From Rhodothermales bacterium (GTDB lineage Bacteria > Bacteroidota > Rhodothermia > Rhodothermales > Bin80), in contig CATQHT010000003.1 of the NCBI GenBank assembly GCA_958296045.1, forward strand, positions 879,246-943,245: DNA of 64,000 nt. Direction: 5' to 3'. This document shows positions 43,659 through 53,789 of the stretch, in pieces (within the stretch, counting starts at the first letter, position 1; each line of letters starts with the position of its first letter). The notes beneath the pieces were generated by a model that was not told the origin of the DNA, searched no databases, and was given only the letters and a program-made list of their open reading frames with translations. Made by a program: the position numbers and the translations under genes.

Positions 43659-44963
43659 ATGCCCCGTGTCACGTTTCACACGCTGGGCTGCAAGCTCAAC
43701 TTTGCAGAAACCAGTGGCATCCGCCGCCGATTCGCTAACCGCGGCTATGTCGTGGTCCCATTCGGCCATGTGGCAGATGTAGTCGTCATCAACACCTGCT
43801 CAGTGACGAGCGAGGCGGACCGCAAGTGTCGCCAGGTGATCCGGCGCGGGAGAAAGACCAGCCCAGAGGCTTGTCTCATCGTTACCGGCTGCTATGCGCA
43901 GCTGAGGCCTGAAGCAGTCGCCGCCATTGAGGGCGTTGATGTAGTCCTTGGCACTCGCGAGAAAGCCCGCCTCTTTGAGTTTGTCGACTCATTTGAGCGT
44001 CGTGACGAGGCCCAGGTCAACGTATCGTGCACCGACGACCTTCAGGACTTTGATCCGGCACTTCTCTCTTTTGAGCGTACGCGTGCCTTCTTGAAGGTCC
44101 AGGACGGGTGCGACTATTCCTGTGCGTTCTGCACGATCCCGCGTGCGCGCGGCGGAAGTCGCAGCGCGTCGCCGAACCAAGTCGTTGAGCAGGCTCGTGC
44201 CATTGCCGTACGAGGCATCCAGGAGATCGTACTGACAGGCGTGAACATAGGCCTCTACGGCCAGGGCCGCCATGACGGTGCCGGTGGCAATGGCACGCTG
44301 CTGAGGCTTCTCGAAGACCTTAGCCGGGTCGAGGGCATCGCACGCTTTCGGATTTCGTCCATCGAGCCGAACCTGTTGAGCGACGATATCATCGACTTTG
44401 TGGGTCGCACACCGTCTTTCGTTCCGCATTTCCACCTTCCGCTCCAGAGCGGCGACGACACCATGCTGGGCATTATGCGCCGCCGCTACCGCCGGAGCGT
44501 GTATGTAAGCCGCGTAGAGCGGATCCGGCAGGCGATGCCCGACGCTGGGATTGGCGCGGACGTGATCGTCGGGCATCCAGGAGAATGCTCAGAGCGGTTT
44601 CAAACCACGGTCCGCTTCCTGCGAGACTTGCCGGTCACCTACCTGCACACTTTTACTTATTCGGAGCGCCCCGACACCGTGTCAGCCACGACCACACGCC
44701 ACCGCTCAGTCCCGGTGCCTGAGCGTCGCGCGCGCAACCGCACCCTAAGGACGCTATCCGACCGGAAGCTGGCCGCCTTTGTGGATTCCCAGGTTGGGAC
44801 GATACGCCCGGTGCTCTGGGAACGCGGCAGAAAGCGCGACCTGATGCGCGGATATACGGACAACTACATTCAGGTGCAGCGCCCCTTTGACGCGCAACGG
44901 GCTGGTCAAGTAGAGCATGTGCGGCTAAGACGCCGCGAAGGACTCACGGTCGTGGCTGGATAG
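43659..44963 (+). CDS. mtaB: tRNA t6A37 methylthiotransferase MtaB
   Basis: About 434 residues of the MiaB/MtaB family: N-terminal cluster cysteines in HTLGCKLNFAETS, INTCSVTSEAD and VTGCYAQ; radical SAM motif DYSCAFCTIPRARG; and a C-terminal TRAM-like region. MtaB converts t6A37 to ms2t6A in tRNA. LGCKLN and the overall length favour MtaB over MiaB or RimO. ATG 43659 gives the usual family start; the in-frame upstream extension is not conserved-looking. Confidence 0.9.
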   Translation: MPRVTFHTLGCKLNFAETSGIRRRFANRGYVVVPFGHVADVVVINTCSVTSEADRKCRQVIRRGRKTSPEACLIVTGCYAQLRPEAVAAIEGVDVVLGTREKARLFEFVDSFERRDEAQVNVSCTDDLQDFDPALLSFERTRAFLKVQDGCDYSCAFCTIPRARGGSRSASPNQVVEQARAIAVRGIQEIVLTGVNIGLYGQGRHDGAGGNGTLLRLLEDLSRVEGIARFRISSIEPNLLSDDIIDFVGRTPSFVPHFHLPLQSGDDTMLGIMRRRYRRSVYVSRVERIRQAMPDAGIGADVIVGHPGECSERFQTTVRFLRDLPVTYLHTFTYSERPDTVSATTTRHRSVPVPERRARNRTLRTLSDRKLAAFVDSQVGTIRPVLWERGRKRDLMRGYTDNYIQVQRPFDAQRAGQVEHVRLRRREGLTVVAG

Positions 44964-44965
44964 CG

Positions 44966-46408
44966 TCACGCTGCGCACGCTGCTTCCACATCCAGTACCG
45001 CCTTTGGTATCGGCGGTCCCAAAATGCACGACCCGGAAGGAGTAACCAGCACGTCGTCTTCGATCCGTACTCCCCCGAACGTGCGCCATCGCTCAACTTC
45101 CGCATAGTTGATGAAAGCCGCATGCCGCCGTTTTGCACGCCATTGATCGATGAGCGCCCCTATGAAATAGCATCCCGGTTCGACCGTAATCACATGTCCT
45201 GCGCGGAGCGCACGTGCCAGGCGCAGGTACGCCAGCCCGAACTGGTCCGAACGCTTCACTGAGTCGCCATACCCCACTAGGTCCTCGCCCAAGCCTTCCA
45301 TATCGTGCACATCCAATCCCATCATGTGACCTAACCCATGTGGAAAAAAGAGCGCATGAGCTCCCTGGGCCACCGCTTCATCGGTATCTCCGTGCATCAG
45401 ACCCAGATCTTTGAGGTCAGCTGCAACAGAGCGCGCCGCCAACAGGTGCGCGTCAAGAAAACGGTACCCGGGTCGTAGTGCACCTATGGCGGCCTCCTGA
45501 GCGCGCAGCACCAAAGAATAGATCGCTCGCTGGCGCGCCGAAAAGGTCCCGCTAACAGGAATGGTCCGAGTGATATCACTGGCATACTGCATCGGTGACG
45601 ACGCACCGCTGTCGTGCACTACCAGATCGCCGTTCCGCAGGCGGTTGCCGTAATAGTGATTGTGGAGAATTTCGCCCCGCCTGGTGAGGATGCACGGGAA
45701 TGCCAGCCGCCCGCCGCCGGCGATCGCAATGCCTTCTATGTGGCCCGCGATGTCGCGCTCCAAGGCACCCGTTGTTACCAGCCGCATCGCCGCCGTATGC
45801 ATCGCATGTGATACCTGGAGCGCGGACTCAATCTGGCGAACCTCTCGCGACTCTTTGACAGATCGCTGCCGTACTATGGCACGTATCAGCTTCGTTGACG
45901 CATGGTGCGGAGCCGAACCGGTACCCAGGCCTAGCAGCGACTCTACCCGCACCTGCGTGTTAACCCGGTACGGCGGCTCATAGTGTACCCGACGACCGGC
46001 TGCCTTCATGGTACGCAACGTCTCTTCCAGATCGCCAGACGGGCGAACCTCATGGGCCCCGACCCGATCTGCGAGCGCTGCCGCCTCTGGCTGGGGTCCG
46101 CTCCATATGACGTCGTCAACGCTCGGGCTGTCGGCAAAGAGGATGTGGCGTCCTTCGTCCGCATCAACCAGCGCTGCTAGGTCAGCGATAGGGTGTCCCC
46201 AGTAGTAAAGGAAGGAGCTGTCCTGCCTGAAAGGGTACCAGTTGTGTGGGTAATTCATGGGAGCATGGCGTGCACCCATAAACAGGACCACGCCATTGCT
46301 GATAGTCCGAGACAGCTGGTCCCGGCGGTTGGCATACACGGAAGCGGAAAACACAGGCAATAGAGTCTGGCAATATGCTGCGGCAATATACGACGGCACC
46401 TGCCGCAT
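44966..46408 (-). CDS. Xaa-Pro aminopeptidase (M24B)
   Basis: A 480-residue metallopeptidase: N-terminal creatinase-like domain (RRDQLSRTISNGVVLFMGA, FRQDSSFLYYWG) and a pita-bread catalytic domain with metal ligands in VVHDSGASS, SDITRTIPVSG, HGLGHMMGLDVHD, TVEPGCYF and GGVRIEDDVLVT. It removes N-terminal residues preceding proline. The N-terminal 16 residues may be overpredicted. It converges on mtaB with 2 bases between stops. Confidence 0.9.
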   Translation of the reverse strand: MRQVPSYIAAAYCQTLLPVFSASVYANRRDQLSRTISNGVVLFMGARHAPMNYPHNWYPFRQDSSFLYYWGHPIADLAALVDADEGRHILFADSPSVDDVIWSGPQPEAAALADRVGAHEVRPSGDLEETLRTMKAAGRRVHYEPPYRVNTQVRVESLLGLGTGSAPHHASTKLIRAIVRQRSVKESREVRQIESALQVSHAMHTAAMRLVTTGALERDIAGHIEGIAIAGGGRLAFPCILTRRGEILHNHYYGNRLRNGDLVVHDSGASSPMQYASDITRTIPVSGTFSARQRAIYSLVLRAQEAAIGALRPGYRFLDAHLLAARSVAADLKDLGLMHGDTDEAVAQGAHALFFPHGLGHMMGLDVHDMEGLGEDLVGYGDSVKRSDQFGLAYLRLARALRAGHVITVEPGCYFIGALIDQWRAKRRHAAFINYAEVERWRTFGGVRIEDDVLVTPSGSCILGPPIPKAVLDVEAACAA

Positions 46409-46502
46409 GCAGGCTGCACGCGACTGGCAATTCGACCATGCAAGGAACCTGACGTGCTGAACCGGGTAAACACAGTATCAGGCGTTATAGCGAGGTTGCT
46501 GT

Positions 46503-46976
46503 ATGAAATGCGTCCTCAAAGTCTTCTTGTTCGCGCTGTACGTTGCATTCATAGCGAGCGCGTGCGACGGTCCATCAACGCCCAAGCCCATCGATCCAGA
46601 AGTGGTCCCCAAGCCGCGATATGTGGCGGACGAGGATTACATCGAACTGGTTGATGGAATCAAGTACTACGACTTCAAGGTTGGCACCGGATCGGGTGCC
46701 AAAGCTGGTGACCATGTCGCGGTGCACTACCACGGCTGGCTTGCCGACAGCACCCTGATTGACAGTTCCTATCCGCGCGAGGAGCCGTTCGAGTTTCTTG
46801 TGGGCACAGGGACGGTCATCAGCGGATGGGACATTGGCATCCTTGGCATGAAGGAAGGCGGCGAACGGCAGCTGGTGATTCCGCCGAAGCATGCCTACGG
46901 CTCTACAGGTCGGCAGAACATCCCGCCTAATTCGACGCTGATCTTTGAGCTCGTGATGGTCCAGATCAACTTGTAG
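46503..46976 (+). CDS. FKBP-type peptidyl-prolyl isomerase lipoprotein
   Basis: A 157-residue protein: signal peptide with lipobox IASACDG, a proline-rich linker, then a single FKBP domain (VHYHGWL, DSSYPREEPFEFLVGTGTVISGWD, GMKEGGERQLVIPPKHAYG, IPPNSTLIFELVMVQI). Likely an envelope-anchored folding helper. It is divergent from the Xaa-Pro aminopeptidase gene. Confidence 0.88.
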   Translation: MKCVLKVFLFALYVAFIASACDGPSTPKPIDPEVVPKPRYVADEDYIELVDGIKYYDFKVGTGSGAKAGDHVAVHYHGWLADSTLIDSSYPREEPFEFLVGTGTVISGWDIGILGMKEGGERQLVIPPKHAYGSTGRQNIPPNSTLIFELVMVQINL

Positions 46977-46990
46977 GCATCAGGCCAACT

Positions 46991-49900
46991 TTAGGCGCCA
47001 TCCCTGCTGCTTAGAGCGACGAAGTCCTCTGACAGGATCTCATCGAGCGTCTCGACCAAGCGGTCCGCGTCTTTGGTGTTAAACACCAGCGGCGGCTTAA
47101 TTTTGAGCACATTGCCCCAGGGGCCGTCCGTAGAGATCAGCACTCCCCGCTCCCGCATCCTGTTGGCCACGTAGGCGGCTTGGGCCTTAGCCGGCGTCCG
47201 CAGCGCTCGGTCGAGCACCAGCTCCACCCCCAGAAACAGTCCGCGGCCGCGCACATCACCCACTGCCGCATGCGCCTCCCCTAGTGCATGAAGGCGCGCC
47301 TTCAGGTGGTTACCGGTTCGGAACGCATGATCCTGGAGATTCTCGTCACGCAGTACATCTAGCACCGCCATGCCTACAGCGCAGGACACGGGATTACCTC
47401 CAAACGTGCTGAAAAACTCCATCCCGTTGTTGAATGAATCCGCGATCGCGCGCGTCGTCACCACGCCTGCGAGCGGATGTCCATTCCCCATCGGCTTACC
47501 TAAGACGACGATGTCGGGCACCACATCCTGCGTCTGAAAACCCCAGAAGTGGGATCCTACCCGTCCGAACCCCACCTGCACCTCGTCCGCGATGCAGACA
47601 CCACCCGCTTGGCGAACAAGTGTGTAGACCGCCTGCAGGTATCCCTCGGGAAACTCCACCTGACCTCCGCATCCGAGCAGCGATTCGCAGATAAAAGCGC
47701 ACAGCGGGTGCTCTAGACGATCTATGGCGTCGCGCACACTTTTAGCATATTGCAGCGCGGCTTGGCTCCCGCGGTACTTTCCCCGATACGGGTCTGGGGC
47801 CAGCGCCATCTGAACGTGGGGCGGCGCCCCTTCACCACCCGGACCGGCAAACTTATACGGACTAATTGCGATTAGCGAGGTCAGGTGACCGTGGTATGCG
47901 CCATCGAGGACTACCATGCCCGTGGCCAGGGTATGGGCACGCGCTAGGCGCAGCGCTAGGTCGTTGGCCTCGCTCCCGGAATTGACAAAAAAACACACGG
48001 ACAACGGATCCGGCATCGTGGCAACCAGCCGCTGGGCATACTGCACTAGCGATGCATGCAGGTAGCGCGTGTTGGTGTTCAGAACCAACTGCTGCCGCTG
48101 CGCGGCGCGCACCACCCGGGGGTGGCAATGTCCCACATGAGGCACGTTGTTGACGGCATCCAAGTAGGCGCGTCCTTCGGCATCATACAGGTGCTGCGCC
48201 AGGCCTCGTACGATATGGAGCGGCTCGCGGTAGCTGACGCTGAGATTCGCGCCGACATGGTGTGCTCGCGAGCGCCTGACTTGCGCCGCTGTCCAACGCC
48301 TGGGCAACTCCCGAAAGTAATGCTCTGGAATCCTCAGAATTAGGTTAGGGTCTGGACAGATCGCCAGCCATACCGCGCGCTGACTCGCTGGGGCTACGCC
48401 CAGGCAAACGTCGGTCGCTGCGTCATCAAAAAGGTCCGCAAACAACTGAAAATGCAGGTGCGGTATCCACCCTCCGTTTTCTTTGATAGTGCCGAGTGCA
48501 CCGAAGGCCTGGCCCTTCAGGACTGGCATGCCCGGCACCAATGCGTCGACCGACTTGTGACTCAGATGCCCATAAAGGGTGTAAAAGGTGTCGCCTTCCG
48601 CCTCGTGGCGCAGTACGACAAGCCCGCCGAAGTCGAGCGGTAGGTTGCACTGGCGCGCGACATGCACGGTGCCCTCCATGGGCGCAAACACGGGGCTACC
48701 TGCGGCCTGAAACAGGTCGATGCCCAGATGAATGGTCCGGCGTTCGTTGTACTCGTTATGGGGGTGTCGAAACTGGTCGCTGCCATAGATCAGGCGCGCC
48801 TCATTGTAGCGTCCGACGCCAATGCTTGCTCCTTTGCGCTTTAGCTGGGCGAATAGAGCTTGCGACGCACTGACCGGATCCTGCGCGGGCGAGCCCAGCT
48901 CCGGGCTGGCCACACTGAAGTCAAGCACCAGTGGCACCTTGCGATTTGGAGCCTGCTGCACTACGGGCGCAAAGGTGCCCGCTTGCCGCTTGAGCCATCC
49001 GACCACGCGCGTAGAGGCGGGGCAGATGTCGAAGTTGCAGGCTTCGCGGAACCGGTACGTCGCTAAGGATCGAGATTCCGCGCTGAGGCGCGCAAGAAGC
49101 TGCCAGGCCGGTGCTTCAGAAATCTTCAGATACCGGTTGTCCGGCTGAGAGCGGCCGCGATATGCAGACACTAATACGCTGCTGCAGAGCCTAGCTAAGA
49201 CTAGGTCATACAATTGCGCTATCTCTTCCTCGAGCAGCGGAAATGCTTGGTGATATCCACGAATGACATGGACCGCCGCACCCACAGGGTCCGCCTTGTT
49301 CATCATCACGTAGGTCGCCGCTATGGCGACTTCGCAGATCAATGATGTATGCACCATGTCACCGAAATCCACGATCCCGCTGATGCGAGACTGGTACCCG
49401 GCCTGTTCTACTAGAATATTCTGATCATTGGCGTCGTTATGAATCACACCTCGGCGCATTGGCCAGAGGCGGGGCAGAACGGACACTTCATAGTGATCCA
49501 GGCAGCGCGCCGCTAATGCTCTCCGCTCTGCTCCGGTCACAAACGGCACTAGGTCCTGAAGCTCAGGCGCCCGCAACAGGTCCCAGGGCAGGCTCCGCGA
49601 AGCGTGAGGATGGCGAAAGTCTGCCAGATCCCGATCGAGACTGCCAAGGACAGTGCCCAGTCCTTCAAGAAGGTGCGGCATGGCACTAGGCCGCACCTCG
49701 CCCAAGGGCCTGCCTTCGAGGAAGGAAATCATCCAGATACGATGGCAGGCTCCACGGGCCCGGTGTGCAACGACTACCGGCTGCCCATCAGTGGCCATCA
49801 CGACGCGCGGACAGTCGCTACGGCGAGTGGCAAGGAACTGCAGCGCGGCTACCTGCAGATCCAGTTCCGCCATGTCCGTGCGCGCATTGGACACCTTGAG

Positions 49901-50074
49901 TACATAACAAGAGTCCTTGGTCTGAATCAGGAAGTTCTGATCCATGTAGGACGGAAGGACAGCCGCCACGCCCCGTATGCCATACCAATCCGCGGCCAGC
50001 CTTGCGGCTTCCTCGGTGGTGAAGGCTGGCGGCTCTCCGCTCAGCGCTGCGCCAATAAAGGAGTCAGTCTTCAT
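46991..50074 (-). CDS. Three-domain fusion: APH-type kinase, M23 peptidase fold and class III aminotransferase
   Basis: A 1027-residue protein. Residues about 25-330: aminoglycoside phosphotransferase/choline-kinase-like domain with [14 protein letters not shown] and VDFGDMVHT. About 440-570: M23/LytM-like fold with [17 protein letters not shown] and HLHFQL. About 590-1015: class III PLP aminotransferase with [37 protein letters not shown] and the Lys in [11 protein letters not shown]. Fusions of this type are known; the aminotransferase resembles ethanolamine-phosphate phospho-lyase relatives. A kinase followed by PLP chemistry on an amino-alcohol is inferred. It overlaps the upstream dapA-family gene by 11 bases. 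Confidence 0.85.
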   Translation of the reverse strand: MKTDSFIGAALSGEPPAFTTEEAARLAADWYGIRGVAAVLPSYMDQNFLIQTKDSCYVLKVSNARTDMAELDLQVAALQFLATRRSDCPRVVMATDGQPVVVAHRARGACHRIWMISFLEGRPLGEVRPSAMPHLLEGLGTVLGSLDRDLADFRHPHASRSLPWDLLRAPELQDLVPFVTGAERRALAARCLDHYEVSVLPRLWPMRRGVIHNDANDQNILVEQAGYQSRISGIVDFGDMVHTSLICEVAIAATYVMMNKADPVGAAVHVIRGYHQAFPLLEEEIAQLYDLVLARLCSSVLVSAYRGRSQPDNRYLKISEAPAWQLLARLSAESRSLATYRFREACNFDICPASTRVVGWLKRQAGTFAPVVQQAPNRKVPLVLDFSVASPELGSPAQDPVSASQALFAQLKRKGASIGVGRYNEARLIYGSDQFRHPHNEYNERRTIHLGIDLFQAAGSPVFAPMEGTVHVARQCNLPLDFGGLVVLRHEAEGDTFYTLYGHLSHKSVDALVPGMPVLKGQAFGALGTIKENGGWIPHLHFQLFADLFDDAATDVCLGVAPASQRAVWLAICPDPNLILRIPEHYFRELPRRWTAAQVRRSRAHHVGANLSVSYREPLHIVRGLAQHLYDAEGRAYLDAVNNVPHVGHCHPRVVRAAQRQQLVLNTNTRYLHASLVQYAQRLVATMPDPLSVCFFVNSGSEANDLALRLARAHTLATGMVVLDGAYHGHLTSLIAISPYKFAGPGGEGAPPHVQMALAPDPYRGKYRGSQAALQYAKSVRDAIDRLEHPLCAFICESLLGCGGQVEFPEGYLQAVYTLVRQAGGVCIADEVQVGFGRVGSHFWGFQTQDVVPDIVVLGKPMGNGHPLAGVVTTRAIADSFNNGMEFFSTFGGNPVSCAVGMAVLDVLRDENLQDHAFRTGNHLKARLHALGEAHAAVGDVRGRGLFLGVELVLDRALRTPAKAQAAYVANRMRERGVLISTDGPWGNVLKIKPPLVFNTKDADRLVETLDEILSEDFVALSSRDGA

Positions 50075-50975
50075 CGTTCCATGGCCGGAAGCATTGTGTC
50101 ACTATGCTGTCCAATGAGGTACTCAGGACCTCCTGCAATGCAGCCAAAGGCGGTCGCACATGGCGCCATTCTGGATCACGGGTCCGGTACGCCATTATGG
50201 CCTTGAGCATGGGAATTACGGATTGCGCCTCCACGGCTGCCCGGATGCGGGTAATCCGGCGCAAGAGTTCTGCTGCGCGTCTTTCGTGCGCCTCCCGGTA
50301 GAGCGCCTGCACAAGGATACAGGTCACGTTGACGGTGGCACTGATGCATCCCGCGCCCCCTGCGCGGAGTACCGGGGGTAACAGCGTTTCTGTGCCAGCA
50401 AAGAAGCGAAGCTCCGGCAATCGGTCCATCACATCCAACATGTGATTCAGGTTTCCGCTCGAGTCTTTCAATCCGGCGATGGCCTTCGGATAGGTCGACT
50501 TCAGGCATGCCACGAGCGCATGACTCAGTGGTACCGCGCTCATCTGAGGAAAATGGTAGAGGTAGATTCTAAGTCTGGCGTCCGCGACCGACTGTATCAC
50601 CTGGTCGTACGCTGCATAAAGACCCTCATCGCCGGGGCGCTTATAATAGAAGGGAGGCAGCATGAGCACGGATGTGATGCCACACTGGAGCGCATGCCGC
50701 GTAAGGGCTACCGTGTCAGGAATCGCCGCGCAGCCGGTCCCCACCATCATGCGCTCTGGGGGAAGCCCGGCCTCGAGCAGCTTTTCCAAGGTGTGTTGGC
50801 GCTCGGCCACGCTAAACGATGTGGCCTCCCCGGTGGTACCCATCAGGGCAACGCCGTCGCAGCCATGATTCAGCAGCCATCGGACATGCGCGGCGAAGCG
50901 ATCTTCGTCAATGGACAGATCCGCGCGCAGCGGCGTCAGGCTGGCGGCATGAACACCGTCCGGTATTTCGCACAT
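50064..50975 (-). CDS. DapA-family (dihydrodipicolinate synthase/NAL) aldolase
   Basis: A 303-residue TIM-barrel class I aldolase: GVALMGTTGEATSFSVAER near the N-terminus, the Tyr in LYHFPQMS, the Schiff-base Lys in IAGLKDSSGN and FAGTETLLPP. True DapA has a different substrate loop, and coupling to the kinase/aminotransferase fusion rather than lysine genes suggests another pyruvate-type aldolase or lyase. Substrate unknown. The 11-base overlap with the fusion gene indicates a two-gene operon. Confidence 0.85.
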   Translation of the reverse strand: MCEIPDGVHAASLTPLRADLSIDEDRFAAHVRWLLNHGCDGVALMGTTGEATSFSVAERQHTLEKLLEAGLPPERMMVGTGCAAIPDTVALTRHALQCGITSVLMLPPFYYKRPGDEGLYAAYDQVIQSVADARLRIYLYHFPQMSAVPLSHALVACLKSTYPKAIAGLKDSSGNLNHMLDVMDRLPELRFFAGTETLLPPVLRAGGAGCISATVNVTCILVQALYREAHERRAAELLRRITRIRAAVEAQSVIPMLKAIMAYRTRDPEWRHVRPPLAALQEVLSTSLDSIVTQCFRPWNDED

Positions 50976-51289
50976 CAGGGCACCAGACCTAAAGAAGGGG
51001 GGTCTTTTTCTGCGCGCGGGTCGGACGCATCACATGGCACGAGGGGAACCGCCCCTGTCCGCCTCGCAGCGGAAAAGTACTGATTCGGTCCGAAGTATTT
51101 CGCTCGCCTGCGTGCTCCGCAGCAGCTGAACGCGCTGGCGCCCCTGTGTGCCAGCAAATGATGCGACACTTTCTGGTCTTGACCTAAGCAGGGCTTCGGT
51201 CAGCCGCGCGGCCGACTTTCCACTAAGCCAGTCACTACCTAATTATGACACCTGCTGACCCTCCTGGCAACACCCGTCTGGCCCATGCG

Positions 51290-51645
51290 CCGCCCACCGA
51301 AGTGGTGACGCGTCCCTCCCGTAGTCACTTTTCCAGAGCGTGCACGGAGCGCATCGTTTAGGAAGCGGATGCCTGTACGCGCCGCGGCCACTTCGGCGCA
51401 CTTCTGCAACGCGAAGGGCTCTACAGTTCCGCGACTTCCCGCTGGCGAAAATAGCTCAACAAGAAGGCGCCAGTCATTACCCAAGCCAAGTGCAGCGTCC
51501 ACGACGCTCAGACCCGGCGGCTAAAGGGCCTGGAGATTGCTCGACTACGGCGAAGACTGGCCAAAGCCATGGCCTCCTTGATGCCCAAAACCCCGCTCAC
51601 CGAAGTATTCTTGGACAGCGCGACCGTGCTGGAAGAACCGCCCTG
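51290..51645 (+). pseudogene. IS3 orfA remnant (copy 3)
   Basis: The plus strand encodes EADACTRRGHFGALLQREGL followed by YSSATSRWRK, the standard helix-turn-helix segment of IS3-type OrfA, and then, after a frameshift near 51525, LEIARLRRRLAKAMASLMPK. A TAG at 51378-51380 precedes EADAC. The last segment ends at a TGA near 51645. Confidence 0.7.
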
Positions 51646-51738
51646 ATGCAAGACCTTGCCAACACGTCGGTCGGACTGAGCATATCGCATGCCTGTCGGT
51701 AGCCGGGCGTGTCACGATCATGGTAATATCGCGCCATT

Positions 51739-52540
51739 ATGCCCACACCCGCCTCCATGCCGCGCAAATTGTATGAGGGAGGCCGGCGCATATCAGAACC
51801 GGAGCAGGCGCACATGCGCAAGGTGTTAAGCTGCGAGCGCTTCTGCGATATGGTGCCACGTCACGTTTTTGCCTCCCTTCTGGACGAGGGACGCTACCTG
51901 TGCCATCGGCGAACGATTTACCAGATCCTATCCGAAGGCGACAGCACCCGCGAAAGACGCCGTCAGCGCTAGCATCCACGCTATCGCAAGCCAGAACCGC
52001 TGGCTGCGCGCAGCAATACGCTGTGGTCCTGGGACAACACCAAACTCATAGGGACCGTACAAGTGGAGCCGCCGTGCACTCCAAGTCATCATAGATTTCT
52101 TCAGCCGATACGTCGTGGGATGGACCCTCGCCCGAAGGGACCCTCCATTTTGGTGCATACCTTGATCAAGATCACCTCCCACCGCCAAGGCATACGACCC
52201 GGCCAACCGGTGATCCAAAGTAATCGGGGAAGTCCCATGACATCGAAGGTCGTCGCCCAGCTGCCCCACGATCTGCAAGTCGAACGATCGTTCACACGCC
52301 CGTACGCCTCCAACGGTATAATCCTAGGCAAGCTGAACGGTGAATCCGATCCAAGATGGACACCCAACCCGAACGCTTTGCAACGGACCACCCACGGCCG
52401 AAATGCCGCCCAAATCCGCCTGGATTAACAATCCAAACGCAGGCCCTGACAGCCTGGAAACGGCGACATCAGGAGCGAACCTATCGCAGTCCAAGGCGCA
52501 GTCCCACCCGAAATGCTACCGAACGCCGATTCCAAAAGGT
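51739..52540 (+). pseudogene. IS3 orfB remnant (copy 3)
   Basis: Fragments of an IS3 integrase in order: KVLSCERFCDMVPRHVFASL and LLDEGRYLCHRRTIYQIL, a stop at 51970, then QSNRGSPMTSKVVAQL with the second catalytic Asp of HADRG changed to Asn, RSFTRPYASNG, and a tail in changing frames. Stops and frameshifts rule out an active transposase. Confidence 0.75.
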
Positions 52541-52579
52541 GTGTCATAATCGTTGACACCTTCCGGCTCGCGGAAATAT

Positions 52580-52742
52580 GTGCTCGGTTCAAGCTTCATA
52601 ACTCGGGACTCTCGCCCGCTCTATTGTACCCATTAGCCTGGCGCACGTACAGAGCACCCTCGGACACCAAGGCCTTACCGCTACCTCCCGATATGTGCAT
52701 GCACGACCCCACGGCTCCATCGGAAACTATCAGGTACTCTGA
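52580..52742 (+). pseudogene. Tyrosine recombinase/integrase C-terminal remnant
   Basis: The frame ending at 52742 reads ISLAHVQSTLGHQGLTATSR and then YVHARPHGSIGNY. LGH, T.TSRY and the adjacent YVHARP are the final box of XerC/phage-type tyrosine recombinases, containing the catalytic His and Tyr. The upstream catalytic Arg region is lost or frame-shifted. It follows IS3 copy 3 by about 30 bases. Confidence 0.6.
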
Positions 52743-52840
52743 AGACCGCGTCAGCCGGTCTCCCGACCCCGCCGCGCTGTCCGCTCCTTGGTTGGGACAT
52801 TCGCCGCTGCAGAAGTTTCAAGCAGCTGGACGCCGTCCAA

Positions 52841-53053
52841 TCAGGTAGCATCCTTGGGTCGCCCACAAGCATGGCAATGACTGGGAGGCGTCGCCGGCAG
52901 TGGCGGCAACGTAATGTACTTCCGATCCGAAGTAGATTTCATGACCTGAATGTCCTTAACGATGGCTTCAGGATCGTAGTTGAACTTCGCTGCATACGCC
53001 TCGCGTCTTGCACGCAACTCAGCCAAAATCGGGTCCGCCGGTGGGTTTTTCAT
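52841..53053 (-). CDS. Small partner of PIN toxin (putative antitoxin)
   Basis: A 70-residue protein with DPILAELRARREAYAAKFNY followed by DPEAIVKDIQ and a tail SHCHACGRP. Short proteins with the same EVRxxREAYAxKFNYD pattern are commonly encoded next to PIN-domain genes. It starts 35 bases inside the end of the PIN gene. The antitoxin role is inferred from context; the CxxC tail is unusual. Confidence 0.55.
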   Translation of the reverse strand: MKNPPADPILAELRARREAYAAKFNYDPEAIVKDIQVMKSTSDRKYITLPPLPATPPSHCHACGRPKDAT

Positions 53054-53528
53054 AGGGTACCTCCATTAATGCAGCCGGTGTGCAGATCACTGCCGGCCTG
53101 TGGTTCAATGCACGATATGCGCGATTAATCCTGGGAAGTTGCACCGGATTCGCAATATGCTTGAAATTCCACGTCACCAGGTAATTCGTACGATTGACCG
53201 CGGCGATGGCGATATGGGTCGCATCGGCGGCTGCCTTGCGTGGCAAAGCGCCTTGACTCAGCAATTCATCGACCAACGCTATCACCGCTGCAGTGGTGTC
53301 GAGCACCATAACACTATTCAATACTGCCATGCGGGCGCGTACTCCATGCGCATTGCCCGCTCCGGCTTCATCCACTACCAAATCCGATGCCACCAGGGTG
53401 TACTGCTGCGCCGCCATACGCCCCCAATCACGGGTGGCCTGCTGACGTCCCGCGACAACCAAGTCACGGGAAGGATGTGCCACCAGATAGCTGACCACGC
53501 TGGTTTCCAGATACACAGAAGGCAGCAT
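53019..53528 (-). CDS. PIN-domain (VapC-like) ribonuclease toxin
   Basis: A 169-residue PIN domain: YLETSVVSYL at the start, an acidic VVDEAG, AADATHIAIAAVN and the final LVTWNFKHIANP. PIN toxins are Mg2+-dependent RNases acting on tRNA or rRNA. The first acidic residue is Glu rather than Asp, as in one subgroup. The toxin is upstream of its presumed antitoxin, the reverse of most VapBC operons. The ORF is intact amid debris, consistent with selection for a TA pair. Confidence 0.75.
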   Translation of the reverse strand: MLPSVYLETSVVSYLVAHPSRDLVVAGRQQATRDWGRMAAQQYTLVASDLVVDEAGAGNAHGVRARMAVLNSVMVLDTTAAVIALVDELLSQGALPRKAAADATHIAIAAVNRTNYLVTWNFKHIANPVQLPRINRAYRALNHRPAVICTPAALMEVPYEKPTGGPDFG

Positions 53529-53789
53529 ACCGCGGGAATAAACGCCACGACAAAATACGGGAGACGCATCTTACAGCCCCAGATCTTGCTCATGGATCCG
53601 TTCCTGGTGCACGAGGTAGTTCACCATATCCAGGATTCCGCTTTCAATGCCGCGCTCATGCGCCTCTCCTGTTACCTCGCTATACTGATGCTCCGGTGTC
53701 CACCTCCAACACCGTGCCAACAGCCTGGTCGCGCTGCTGCTTCACCTGGTGCACATCGCATTGGTGTTCCTTCCGCGTTTGGGTTAGCG

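Larger units (their letters stand above)
51240..52552 (+). mobile_element. IS3-family element, copy 3, near full length but inactive
   Basis: About 1.3 kb bounded by similar ends: AATTATGACACCT at 51241-51253 and, inverted, AGGTGTGTCATAAT at 52538-52551. Inside lie an orfA-like and an orfB-like frame in the usual order, both broken by stops and shifts. The right end matches the ends of copies 1 and 2, so this is the best reference for the family in this window. No target duplication could be assigned with confidence. Confidence 0.75.
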
